This document shows positions 17,859-25,844 of a DNA stretch of 64,000 nt, piece by piece. Both the position numbers and the translations under genes were made by a program. The stretch covers positions 62,001-126,000 of the forward strand of contig CAKQLF010000003.1 in NCBI GenBank assembly GCA_934254585.1. The letters run 5' to 3'. The notes below the pieces were generated by a model that made no database searches, had not been told where the DNA came from, and saw nothing but the letters and a program-made list of their open reading frames with translations. The stretch comes from an uncultured Alphaproteobacteria bacterium (GTDB lineage Bacteria; Pseudomonadota; Alphaproteobacteria; RF32; CAG-239). Numbering within the stretch: the first letter of the stretch is position 1; every line of letters starts with the position of its first letter.

Positions 17859-17935
17859 TGGTGGGCACTGCAAGACTCGAACTTGCGACCAGACCGTTAT
17901 GAGCGGCCGGCTCTAACCAACTGAGCTAAGTGCCC
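17859..17935 (-). tRNA. tRNA with CAT anticodon, probably tRNA-Ile2 (lysidine type)
   Basis: A 77-base cloverleaf with encoded CCA. Acceptor strands GGGCACT and AGTGCCC pair fully; the D arm is GCTCAGTTGGTTAGAGC, the anticodon loop CTCATAA, and the T loop TTCGAGT. CAT can be Met or the Ile tRNA whose C34 is modified by TilS. The segment after the anticodon stem (TGGTCGC) and the pattern AGTCTTGCAG are closer to bacterial tRNA-Ile2 than to elongator Met, so I favour Ile2. It forms the boundary of the island, and its 3' end is duplicated next to it. Confidence 0.9.
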
Positions 17936-18128
17936 AACCAGATAACAGCGTTAACATAAAATAATAAAAAACTTTAGTCAAGAATTATTTTGCAACTTGA
18001 CACATATTGCAAATTAAAAACAGAAAACGAACGATTGAGAATAAAAAAAGAATCGTGTATTTTATAAAAAACAACAATACTAAAGGAAATACACGATGGA
18101 TAAAGAATACAATAAAAGAAAGTAAAAG
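17936..18128. other. AT-rich gap with a perfect 11-bp inverted repeat
   Basis: No gene is seen. ATCGTGTATTT at 18052-18062 and AAATACACGAT at 18087-18097 form an inverted repeat around an AT-rich loop, just ahead of the transposase remnant. It may be a relic of the insertion sequence or its promoter region. Confidence 0.35.
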
Positions 18129-18329
18129 TTTTTTTGCCAGCCTTATTGTTCGGCTGACAAAGGTTCTATTGAAAATAGAAACAAAATTTTACATCAGTTT
18201 TTGCCTAAGAAAACTAATTTTGATTTGCCTTCTCAAGATACTCTTGATAATATTCAGAGGTCTATCAACAATAGACCCCTGAAATTACTTGGTTGGAATA
18301 CACCTTCCTCCGCTTTCTCGTTCGTTTAG
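18129..18329 (+). pseudogene. IS30-family transposase remnant (C-terminus only)
   Basis: A frame with no start codon encodes the C-terminal end of an IS30 transposase. CQPYCSADKGSIENRNKIL matches the family pattern around the catalytic Glu (in intact members RGSNENtNG), followed by FLPKKTNFDLPSQ, SINNRPLKLLGWNTP and a stop at 18329. In intact enzymes this part ends the DDE domain. Everything upstream, including two catalytic Asp residues, is missing, so the element is dead. It lies on the far side of the tRNA from the island. Confidence 0.8.
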
Positions 18330-18498
18330 CAACTTTAATCTACAAAGTGCTAAGATGAAAACCACACCGAAAAAATTGCTGATTGCAGGTAAATAATAGC
18401 ATATTGTGTCGGGCAAACATTAGAGTTTCCAATAAATATATGGTTTTCTGTAAGGCAATTAATGAAACTTCACACGCGCGTTTTATGCCTTGTTTCAT

Positions 18499-19542
18499 TT
18501 ATTTGCCAGTGAAAAAAAAGTCACATAGATTATCGGAAGCTGAACAATCACAAGCTAAAGCCGCTTTATCCGGAGATATGGGAATTTGATTATCCTTGGC
18601 GCAAGCATAGGCAGAGCCTTTTCCAAAAGCAGATCCGTGAAGACAATCAGTAAGACTCAACTCCATATTTGTTAGAAGATTATTAATATTATCCTGTGTC
18701 TGTATACCAACTGCGCCAAAATAATTTTGCCAGGCCTGTGTTGCCAACTCAATACAGGCATCTTCAGGAATATGTCTTATTGCTATTGAATAAGCTCTCA
18801 TTTCACCATCCATATCATCAATATCAAAATGCGTACCATCATACCAAGCAGCGGTAATTATAACTTCTCCATTAAAAGCATTTTTTATTTCACCATTTTC
18901 ATCATACATTTCCGCCGGAATAATTCCAGAAGCTTTCAAATCAATATCACTTAAACTCGCGTAATTTTTTTGATTAGCGTATAATGTTTTTATGTTATTG
19001 GCTATTGTTATAACTTCATCAATAACTTTATTGGTTTTGAACTTGGTCATTGCTTTGGAATAACCGGCAATACCACCAACGCTTAAAACACCGATGATGG
19101 CCAGAACTCCCAACATTTCAATCATCGAACGACCATAATCTCTCGCCCCGTGCTGGAGAGAGTGGCACGACAGTGCCGAGTGAGGGGTATTTATTAAATT
19201 GCAAACAGCTCTTAACCATCGTCCCAATCTATTGTCATTGCCGGACGAGATCCGGCAATCTAGATTCGCGGGTCTGTGCCCGCGAATGACACTAAAGAAG
19301 TGCCCGTTAATGACGCAGAAAAGGTGTTTTAAAACCTTGCAACAAATACTAAGCCAACACCTCCAGCTACCGTCATTCTCAGGCTTGTCCTGAGAATCTT
19401 GTGCGAACCGACACTTATGTAATAATAAGGCAAATTTATTGACTAGGTTAGTACCTTGTTGCAACAAGATTCTAGGCACAGGGTCTAGAATGACCATAGA
19501 GCGGTGTAAACGAGTACTTTTTTCAATGCTAAAATTTTTCAA
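18499..19542 (-). CDS. Prepilin-like protein with a long repeat-derived N-terminal leader
   Basis: The conserved part starts at GRSMIEMLGVLAIIGVLSVG (residues about 137-156) and runs to the end as a pilin-like domain with a Cys-rich tail (ACDCSASDNLCDF). Glycine before the cleavage point and Glu at +5 fit a type IV prepilin processed by a prepilin peptidase. Unlike other family members, which begin 5-8 residues before this motif, about 136 residues made of palindromic repeats precede it. The TTG at 19542 is one possible start. The same frame stays open upstream to the CT tract at 19606-19620, and an ATG at 19643 with GAGGAAAG upstream looks like the original start but is now out of frame. Confidence 0.65.
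   Translation of the reverse strand: MKNFSIEKSTRLHRSMVILDPVPRILLQQGTNLVNKFALLLHKCRFAQDSQDKPENDGSWRCWLSICCKVLKHLFCVINGHFFSVIRGHRPANLDCRISSGNDNRLGRWLRAVCNLINTPHSALSCHSLQHGARDYGRSMIEMLGVLAIIGVLSVGGIAGYSKAMTKFKTNKVIDEVITIANNIKTLYANQKNYASLSDIDLKASGIIPAEMYDENGEIKNAFNGEVIITAAWYDGTHFDIDDMDGEMRAYSIAIRHIPEDACIELATQAWQNYFGAVGIQTQDNINNLLTNMELSLTDCLHGSAFGKGSAYACAKDNQIPISPDKAALACDCSASDNLCDFFFTGK
19234..19494. repeat. Cluster of short palindromic elements inside the prepilin leader
   Basis: Four 27-28 bp palindromes bounded by GTCATT.../...GATTC-type ends: 19234-19260 (GCCGGA arms), 19263-19290 (TTCGCGGG arms), 19372-19398 (TCTCAGG arms) and 19468-19494 (TTCTAGGC arms). They resemble the dispersed palindromes that invade coding sequence in Rickettsiales and other alphaproteobacteria. 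All are read in frame within the 18499-19542 gene. Confidence 0.7.
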
Positions 19543-19551
19543 AAAATCAAT

Positions 19552-19712
19552 AAAAACGTCTGTAGCGGCAAAAAATGTGCCTTTAATCAGACATTTAGGA
19601 TTTGCAGAGAGAGAGAGAGACCTTTTGATTGCTTATTTTTCATCTTTCTTTCCTCATAAAATTAGGTGAATTGTTAAACACCTTAATTATAGCAAACACT
19701 CCTTAATAAATA
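19552..19712 (-). repeat. Dispersed repeat: promoter, candidate start and CT tract of a prepilin gene (copy 1)
   Basis: Nearly identical to 33912-34071. On the minus strand it holds, in order, TATAAT at 19691-19686, GAGGAAAG, an ATG at 19643, (CT)7 at 19620-19606, then a segment encoding GTFFAATDVF. The ATG frame reads through the CT tract into a stop 18 codons on. Losing one CT unit, or gaining two, would join it to the prepilin frame. A second repeat block (19392-19482, like 33719-33809) lies further into the leader. Confidence 0.75.
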
Positions 19713-19819
19713 TATAACTTTTAATCCAAGCTAATAAAAATAATTTTGCTTATGGTAACAGGTGTAGACTTATATATTTTATAAAAATCTAAAATTTTTT
19801 CAAAAAAATCTTTTACCCA

Positions 19820-19848
19820 CTTGCACTGTCAAAAATTGCTCCCTATAT
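19820..19848 (+). promoter_or_regulatory. Heat-shock (sigma-32 type) promoter of dnaK
   Basis: CTTG at 19820-19823 and CCTATAT at 19842-19848 with 18 bases between them fit the alphaproteobacterial RpoH consensus. It ends 35 bases before the dnaK start. Confidence 0.6.
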
Positions 19849-19883
19849 ACATTTTTAGAAATGAAACAGGAGGATTTAAAATT

Positions 19884-21800
19884 ATGAGTAATAAAGTTAT
19901 AGGTATTGACCTCGGTACAACAAACTCTTGCTTTGCCGTTATGGAAGGTAAAGAAGCTAAAGTTTTGGAAAACTCCGAAGGCGCGCGCACAACGCCGTCT
20001 ATGGTTGCTTTCACCGATACGGAACGTTTGGTTGGCTATCCGGCAAAACGTCAGGCTGTTACCAATCCGGAAAATACCTTGTTTGCCATTAAAAGATTGA
20101 TTGGCCGTCGCTATGATTCGGCTGAGGTTGAAAAATTTAAGGAACATTGTCCGTTTAAAATTGTTCCGGGCGACAACGGCGATGCTTGGGTAGAAGTTAA
20201 AGGCCAAAAATATGCGCCGTCTCAAATTTCGGCTATTGTTTTGCAAAAAATTAAGGAATATGCCGAGAGCTATTTGGGTGAAAAAGTGGAAAAAGCCGTT
20301 ATTACTGTTCCGGCTTACTTCAATGACTCGCAACGTCAGGCTACTAAAGATGCCGGTAAAATTGCCGGATTGGAAGTTTTGCGTATTATCAATGAACCGA
20401 CAGCCGCTGCTTTGGCTTATGGTATGGATAAAAAAGCTTCCGGCACAATCGTTGTTTATGACCTTGGTGGTGGTACATTCGATGTTTCCATTTTGGAAAT
20501 CGGCGACGGCGTGTTTGAAGTTAAAGCCACAAACGGCGATACGTTCTTGGGCGGTGAAGACTTTGACCAACGTATTGTTAACTATTTGGCGGACGAGTTC
20601 AAAAAAGACAACGGCATTGATTTGCGCGGTGACAGACTTGCTTTGCAACGTTTGAAAGAAGCTGCCGAAAAAGCTAAAATTGAATTGTCTTCAACAACTC
20701 AAACCGAAATCAATTTGCCGTTTATCACTGCGGATTCAACAGGTCCTAAACACCTGAACATTAAATTAACCCGCGCTAAATTAGAATCTTTGGTTGACGA
20801 TTTGATTGAAAAAACCGCGATTCCTTGTCAAAAAGCTTTGTCCGACGCCGGATTGAAAGCCAGCGATATTAGTGAAGTTATTTTGGTTGGCGGTATGACT
20901 CGTATGCCGAAAGTTCAAGAAAAAGTTAAAGAAATTTTCGGCCGCGAACCGCACAAAGGTGTAAACCCTGATGAAGTTGTTGCCGTCGGCGCAGCTATTC
21001 AAGGCGGTGTTTTGATGGGTGACGTTAAAGACGTGTTGCTGTTGGATGTTACTCCGTTGTCTTTGGGTATTGAAACTTTGGGCGGCGTGTTCACTCGTTT
21101 GATTGATCGTAACACCACTATTCCGACCAGAAAGTCGCAGGTATTCTCTACGGCTGAAGATGGTCAAACCGCGGTAACCATCAGAGTGTTCCAAGGTGAG
21201 CGTGAAATTGCCGCACACAACAAATTGCTTGGCCAGTTTGATTTGGTTGGTATTCCGCCTGCACCGCGTGGTATGCCGCAAATTGAGGTAACTTTTGATA
21301 TTGACGCCAATGGTATTGTAAATGTATCGGCAAAAGATAAGGCTACCAACAAGGAACAAGCCATTCGTATTCAAGCTTCCGGCGGTTTGAGCGATGCGGA
21401 AATTGACCAGATGGTTAAAGATGCCGAAGCCAATGCCGAGTCTGACAAAAAGCAAAAAGAATTGGTAGATGCTAAAAACCGTGCCGAAAGTCTGGTTCAC
21501 GAAGTTGAGAAGAACTTGAAAGAATTTGGCGATAAGGTTGCCGAAGCTGATAAAAACAGCATTACCGCTGCGGTTGAAGCTGTAAAAGCCAGTATGGAAA
21601 AAGAAGACCTTGAAGACTTGAAGTCTAAGACCGACGCTTTGATGCAGGCTTCTATGAAATTGGGCGAGGCTATGTATAAGACACAGCAGGCTCAGGGGGC
21701 ACAGGGTGCGGCTCAGGGCGCAGACACCGGAGCGGCTTCCGGCGAACAGCCGAAGAAAGATGACAATGTAGTTGACGCTGATTTTGAAGAAGTTAAATAA
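19884..21800 (+). CDS. dnaK: Molecular chaperone DnaK (Hsp70)
   Basis: A 638-aa cytoplasmic chaperone, normal length. The N-terminal ATPase has IGIDLGTTNSC, YDLGGGTFDVS and ILVGGMTRMP; the substrate-binding domain begins after VLLLDVTPLSLGIE; the lid is rich in Gly/Ala/Gln and ends in VDADFEEVK. CAGGAGG 11-17 bases before the ATG at 19884 fixes the start, 21 codons inside the longest frame. A heat-shock promoter lies upstream and a strong terminator follows, so it is its own transcription unit, with dnaJ 0.9 kb downstream. Codon choice is richer in GC than the island genes. Confidence 0.99.
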   Translation: MSNKVIGIDLGTTNSCFAVMEGKEAKVLENSEGARTTPSMVAFTDTERLVGYPAKRQAVTNPENTLFAIKRLIGRRYDSAEVEKFKEHCPFKIVPGDNGDAWVEVKGQKYAPSQISAIVLQKIKEYAESYLGEKVEKAVITVPAYFNDSQRQATKDAGKIAGLEVLRIINEPTAAALAYGMDKKASGTIVVYDLGGGTFDVSILEIGDGVFEVKATNGDTFLGGEDFDQRIVNYLADEFKKDNGIDLRGDRLALQRLKEAAEKAKIELSSTTQTEINLPFITADSTGPKHLNIKLTRAKLESLVDDLIEKTAIPCQKALSDAGLKASDISEVILVGGMTRMPKVQEKVKEIFGREPHKGVNPDEVVAVGAAIQGGVLMGDVKDVLLLDVTPLSLGIETLGGVFTRLIDRNTTIPTRKSQVFSTAEDGQTAVTIRVFQGEREIAAHNKLLGQFDLVGIPPAPRGMPQIEVTFDIDANGIVNVSAKDKATNKEQAIRIQASGGLSDAEIDQMVKDAEANAESDKKQKELVDAKNRAESLVHEVEKNLKEFGDKVAEADKNSITAAVEAVKASMEKEDLEDLKSKTDALMQASMKLGEAMYKTQQAQGAQGAAQGADTGAASGEQPKKDDNVVDADFEEVK

Positions 21801-21818
21801 CGTTGTTTTGTTAAAGAA

Positions 21819-21853
21819 AATATCCGTTTCAGCAATGAGACGGATATTTTTTT
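21819..21853 (+). terminator. dnaK terminator
   Basis: AATATCCGTtTC and its mirror GAgACGGATATT form a stem around AGCAAT, followed by seven T. Confidence 0.85.
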
Positions 21854-21920
21854 GCTTGTTGACATTTATCCTGAAAAACATATACTGAACTAAATGTTAA
21901 ATTTTTAATTCTTAATTTTT

Positions 21921-22541
21921 ATGACAAACAATATTATTAAATTTTCGCAGAAGAACATCCCAAAAATTAAAGCCGGTATGTTTTGGTATGACGACGACAC
22001 TTTTTCAGCTGATTTAATTGCAGATAAAAAAGTTAAAGCCGTTGTTGAATTGGTGGATGCCGGTTTGGGTGTAGTTTACGGTGATCTTTTGGTACCTGAT
22101 AAAAAAATGAAGTGGGCTAAAGCTGAAAAATATATTGAATTTTTCAACGAATATACCCGAACTGATGATTATTGGGTAAGAAAGAGTTTGTGCGAATATA
22201 TGGTAAATATATTTGCAGAAGATGATATGCAACGCTACATTCTTGAATTTGTCGGCAGCAAGCATATGGGTTCTCCAAATGAAAAAATCTGTTTATATGA
22301 TGATTTTCAGTATCTTGATGTAAAATCTTCTGCGGATAAAATTCAAACTGCCTTTGAAAAACTGCAAAAAACTTCTCGTTTTGATGAAGTGAAAGGCTTT
22401 TTCAAAATAGCGAGGAAAAGAAATTATTGGACTGAAACATCCGGAAAAATAGAACGATGGAATTTGGCTTTTGTGCCGTCTATTGCCGGAAGAAAAATGT
22501 ATGTTCGTCCGGTTTTAGCAATGGCTATTTTTGAATGGTAA
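21921..22541 (+). CDS. Hypothetical protein, 206 aa, between dnaK and dnaJ
   Basis: Unrecognised soluble protein. It starts with a Lys/Asn-rich tail followed by KAGMFWYDDDTFSADLI and contains VKAVVELVDAGLGVVYGDLLVP. No signal peptide or membrane helix is seen. It is flanked by intrinsic terminators on both sides, so it is transcribed alone. Its codon use resembles the neighbouring core genes rather than the island. The position between dnaK and dnaJ is probably incidental; no heat-shock promoter is evident. Confidence 0.7.
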   Translation: MTNNIIKFSQKNIPKIKAGMFWYDDDTFSADLIADKKVKAVVELVDAGLGVVYGDLLVPDKKMKWAKAEKYIEFFNEYTRTDDYWVRKSLCEYMVNIFAEDDMQRYILEFVGSKHMGSPNEKICLYDDFQYLDVKSSADKIQTAFEKLQKTSRFDEVKGFFKIARKRNYWTETSGKIERWNLAFVPSIAGRKMYVRPVLAMAIFEW

Positions 22542-22547
22542 GTAATA

Positions 22548-22583
22548 AACAGTTCTGAAATTTGATTTTCAGAGCTGTTTTTG
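22548..22583 (+). terminator. Terminator after the 206-aa gene
   Basis: AACAGTTCTGAAA pairs with TTTCAGAGCTGTT (13 bp, one G-T wobble), followed by a T run. Confidence 0.85.
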
Positions 22584-22674
22584 CTTTAAAATCGTGTAAG
22601 ATTTTGTTTTTGGCTTGCATTCGGTAAATAAAAAAACTAAGTAGAGGGGTAGATGAATTAATTGGACGAGAAAA

Positions 22675-23811
22675 ATGGTCGAAACAGAATACTATGATTT
22701 GTTGGAAGTGAGCACCACAGCCAACTCAGAAGAAATTAAAAAAGCTTTCCGCAAACAAGCAATGAAATATCACCCCGACAGAAACCCTGGTGATAAAGAA
22801 GCCGAACAGAAGTTTAAGCAAATTAACGAAGCGTATGAGGTTTTGAAAGACGAGCAAAAACGCGCGGCTTATGACCGCTATGGTAAAAACGCGTTTGCCG
22901 GCGGCGGAATGGGCGGCGGAAATCCGTTTGGCGGCGGGTTTGATTTTAACAGTGGCGGTTTTGCCGATGTGTTTAACGATATTTTTTCCGAATTTATGGG
23001 CGGTGGCGCGCGTCAGCGTTCATATAGCCAACGCGGCAGCGACTTGCGTTATAATTTGAATATCACATTGGAAGAAGCTTTTAACGGGGTGGAAAAAGAA
23101 ATTGTTATTCCAACTACCAAAGAATGTGAAACTTGTCACGGTCACGGTACCAAAGACGGTAAAGAACCTGAAATATGCCCGACTTGCAAGGGGAGTGGTA
23201 AAGTACGCACTCAACAAGGCGGATTTTTTGTTTTTGAAACAGCTTGCCCAAATTGTAAGGGCACAGGGCGGGTGATTAAGGAAACTTGTTCTGATTGTCG
23301 CGGAGCCGGTCAGGTTAAAATCAATAAAAAGCTGAAAATAAACATTAAGGCCGGTATTGAAAGCAATATGCGGATTCGGGTAGCCGGTGAGGGAATGGCC
23401 GGTATTCACGGCGGTGAAAATGGTGATTTGTATGTTGGTATTGTGGTTGAGCCGCATAAGCTTTATGAGCGTCACGGCGATGATTTATACACGGCGATTC
23501 CAATTTCCGTAAGTTGCGCCATTTTAGGCGGTGAGGTGGAAATTCCGGCAATTGACGGAACAAAAGTTAAAGTGGAAGTTCCGGCCGGAACTCAAAATGA
23601 TACGCTGATAAAAGTAAAAGGGCAGGGTATGCACTTGTATGATTCTGAACGCCGCGGAGATTTATATGTCAGTGCGAAAGTGATTATTCCGACTAAGCTT
23701 AACGCCAAACAAAAAGAGCTGATGGAAGCGTTTCGGGCAGAAAACAAAGACGATTCGTGTCAACCTGAACTGAAAAGCTTTTTTGAGCGTATAAAAGATT
23801 TGTTTAAATAA
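22675..23811 (+). CDS. dnaJ: Chaperone DnaJ (Hsp40)
   Basis: A 378-aa co-chaperone that stimulates the DnaK ATPase. The J domain carries YHPDRNPGDKEAE with the HPD tripeptide, then a Gly/Phe-rich linker, four zinc-binding CxxCxGxG-type repeats (CETCHGHG, CPTCKGSG, CPNCKGTG, CSDCRGAG) and the C-terminal substrate domain. All eight zinc Cys are present. The ATG at 22675 is preceded by a weak GACGAG. It is separated from dnaK by the 206-aa gene and two terminators, so unlike the usual dnaK-dnaJ operon it needs its own promoter. Confidence 0.99.
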   Translation: MVETEYYDLLEVSTTANSEEIKKAFRKQAMKYHPDRNPGDKEAEQKFKQINEAYEVLKDEQKRAAYDRYGKNAFAGGGMGGGNPFGGGFDFNSGGFADVFNDIFSEFMGGGARQRSYSQRGSDLRYNLNITLEEAFNGVEKEIVIPTTKECETCHGHGTKDGKEPEICPTCKGSGKVRTQQGGFFVFETACPNCKGTGRVIKETCSDCRGAGQVKINKKLKINIKAGIESNMRIRVAGEGMAGIHGGENGDLYVGIVVEPHKLYERHGDDLYTAIPISVSCAILGGEVEIPAIDGTKVKVEVPAGTQNDTLIKVKGQGMHLYDSERRGDLYVSAKVIIPTKLNAKQKELMEAFRAENKDDSCQPELKSFFERIKDLFK

Positions 23812-23830
23812 TTTTTTATAATGGCACATA

Positions 23831-23870
23831 AAAAAAAGATTACCACCTCACAGGCAGTAATCTTTTTTTT
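23831..23870. terminator. Bidirectional terminator between dnaJ and the 64-aa gene
   Basis: AAAAAAAGATTAC and GTAATCTTTTTTT are perfect mirrors around a 13-base loop. It can serve both convergent genes. Confidence 0.9.
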
Positions 23871-23877
23871 GTAGATG

Positions 23878-24072
23878 TTAGAAACCATATCTCTTCTTAT
23901 GCAAATGACCGGCCGCCACCGAAGCCAACGCAACAAAAGCGGAAACGCCGGCTATCATAAAAGCGTAAGCTGCAACAGTAAGATTTCCACTGAAACCGAA
24001 AATCCAAAACAACAGAATGCCAATTTCAGAGATAAATAGGCTAACACACCAAATTTTTTCAAACTTTGTCAT
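23878..24072 (-). CDS. Small membrane protein, 64 aa
   Basis: Two predicted transmembrane helices (VSLFISEIGILLFWIFGF and AAYAFMIAGVSAFVALASVA) with a short basic tail, HLHKKRYGF. The family is unknown. The gene ends 7 bp before a bidirectional terminator, which supports that it is transcribed, but no good ribosome binding site precedes the ATG. It could be a minor inner-membrane protein; nothing indicates its function. Confidence 0.55.
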   Translation of the reverse strand: MTKFEKIWCVSLFISEIGILLFWIFGFSGNLTVAAYAFMIAGVSAFVALASVAAGHLHKKRYGF

Positions 24073-24346
24073 AAAATCAACGGGTTAATTTTAAGAGAGA
24101 TGTCCTTTAACATATCCCGCTCTCTCTTTTAATTAAAAAAAATAAAAAACAAGTAACGGAAATATAGAGTGAAACATCTAAGCTTAAAAAAGCGCGGATA
24201 AAGACAAATTTACACACTAATAACCATAATACTTGAAAAACAGCCACATTATATCACGCAAATTATTTATCGACAAGAAAAAAAGACAGAAGTATAGATA
24301 ATATCTGACTTTTTTTTACTTTACATATAACATCCGATTTTTAGAG

Positions 24347-25831
24347 CTAAATGTCTATTTGATAGCCATTATCTCGTTCAACTAACTGTGAAACCACATC
24401 AAAATCGGCGGAGTTGCACGAATAGATGGTGTATAAAGTTTCACCGGCTTTAACTCGGTCTCCGGTTTTTTTGTGTAAATCAACGCCGGAACCCAAACAC
24501 TGAGTGGCACCGGCATATACTCCGATTTTGTTGATTGTTACGTTGCTTATGCTTTTCACCACCCCATCATAAGGAGCTACAACATCTCGCACATATTGCC
24601 CCAGAGCCGGAACTTCATTGGCACCTTGAGAGTTGACAATTTTTTGAAAAGCTTCAAAGGCGCGTCCGCTTTCTAAGATTTCCTTTGCTAAAGCATAGCC
24701 CTGTCCGCCGCGCAATTGCGGATCAAATTCTAAAACGCGTCCGGCTAAAAATAGGGATTTTTCTTTCAAATCAACAGGAGCGTCATCATAGTTGCGTAAA
24801 ACTTTCATAACATCACGCGCCTCTAAAACCGCGCCCAAGCCGTTTCCAATCGGCTCGCTGCCATCGGTAATTACGGCATCAATCTGTAAACCCAACATAT
24901 CTCCGATATATTCAACTTGTTTACGGATGCGAATTGCCTCATTTGTCGAATGGATTCGCGCGTTTGCGCCAACCGGAATGTCTAAAACCAAATGACTGAC
25001 GCCACTTGAAATCATCATCGCCAAAATAGAGGCAATAACCAACTCATTTTGGTTTATACCAAGTTGACTACGCACATTTTGAAGTATGTGATTAACTTTT
25101 GTTTCTTCCAAGGTGTCATAATTAACCAGTGCGCCGTTATTTTCTCGTACCAATTTTTGAAATTTAGCAGCATTAAAGTCCACATTGGCCAAAGCTCCCA
25201 TAGTATCGGCAACACCGGCGCAGGAAGTCAGAGAGCGAATTGCCGGTTTAGCCATAGGCAAACCATAGGCGGAAACAATTCCCAAAATAATCAAATCGGT
25301 TTTATTTCCGGCAACACCGCCTAAGCAATGCTGATTGACCACCATATTTTTTTCGTCCCAGTGCAAAACCTTTTGTGCAACCAAAGCTTCGGTTAAGGAA
25401 ACCAATTCTGTCGCGCTCATAGAAGCGGAACACGCCACCAAAAAGGCCGATATATCGGTTTGAGAATAGCGTCCCGAGGCAATATCGTTAATAATTGCCG
25501 CATATTCTCCGGAAGTTAAAATTTCTCCAGCTATTTTGCGGTGAAGAGCCGCGCTACTCGCCGACGGTGCTGCCAGATTTATATTGATTTCCGAGCCTTC
25601 CGATAAGTTTAGAGCGTTAAAAGCATCATCATTTAAACCTATTTCATCGGCGGATAATAAATTGTCATCATCTGCAATTTGCAGAAAAGCATAAATAATT
25701 TTTCCGCCTTTCTGCAGTTCAATTCGCGTTATTTTATTGATGTCATCAACCCGATATTGTGAGCAATGTTTATGAATATAGGCAATATTTTCCCCAAATG
25801 AATTAACAGGTATATGTTTTACTTTTAACAT
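24347..25831 (-). CDS. Thymidine phosphorylase / AMP phosphorylase family enzyme
   Basis: A 494-aa phosphorylase that splits nucleosides or nucleotides with phosphate. The glycosyltransferase core has the conserved NQHCLGGVAGNKTD and IRSLTSCAGVADTMGALA segments and the C-terminal barrel-sandwich hybrid domain (YVRDVVAPYDGVVKSI). An extra N-terminal domain of about 85 residues precedes the core, as in the longer AMP phosphorylase/putative thymidine phosphorylase subfamily rather than E. coli DeoA (440 aa), so substrate assignment is open. It ends the minus-strand group with two prepilin-like genes upstream (14 bp gap). Confidence 0.9.
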   Translation of the reverse strand: MLKVKHIPVNSFGENIAYIHKHCSQYRVDDINKITRIELQKGGKIIYAFLQIADDDNLLSADEIGLNDDAFNALNLSEGSEININLAAPSASSAALHRKIAGEILTSGEYAAIINDIASGRYSQTDISAFLVACSASMSATELVSLTEALVAQKVLHWDEKNMVVNQHCLGGVAGNKTDLIILGIVSAYGLPMAKPAIRSLTSCAGVADTMGALANVDFNAAKFQKLVRENNGALVNYDTLEETKVNHILQNVRSQLGINQNELVIASILAMMISSGVSHLVLDIPVGANARIHSTNEAIRIRKQVEYIGDMLGLQIDAVITDGSEPIGNGLGAVLEARDVMKVLRNYDDAPVDLKEKSLFLAGRVLEFDPQLRGGQGYALAKEILESGRAFEAFQKIVNSQGANEVPALGQYVRDVVAPYDGVVKSISNVTINKIGVYAGATQCLGSGVDLHKKTGDRVKAGETLYTIYSCNSADFDVVSQLVERDNGYQIDI

Positions 25832-25844
25832 TCAAACCTCACTA

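Noticed and set aside
19800..21881. Long open frames on the minus strand opposite dnaK (282 and 366 codons)
   Set aside because: They are antisense shadows of a highly expressed, codon-biased gene. Their composition (Phe/Asn/Arg-rich) is not protein-like and dnaK itself is certain.
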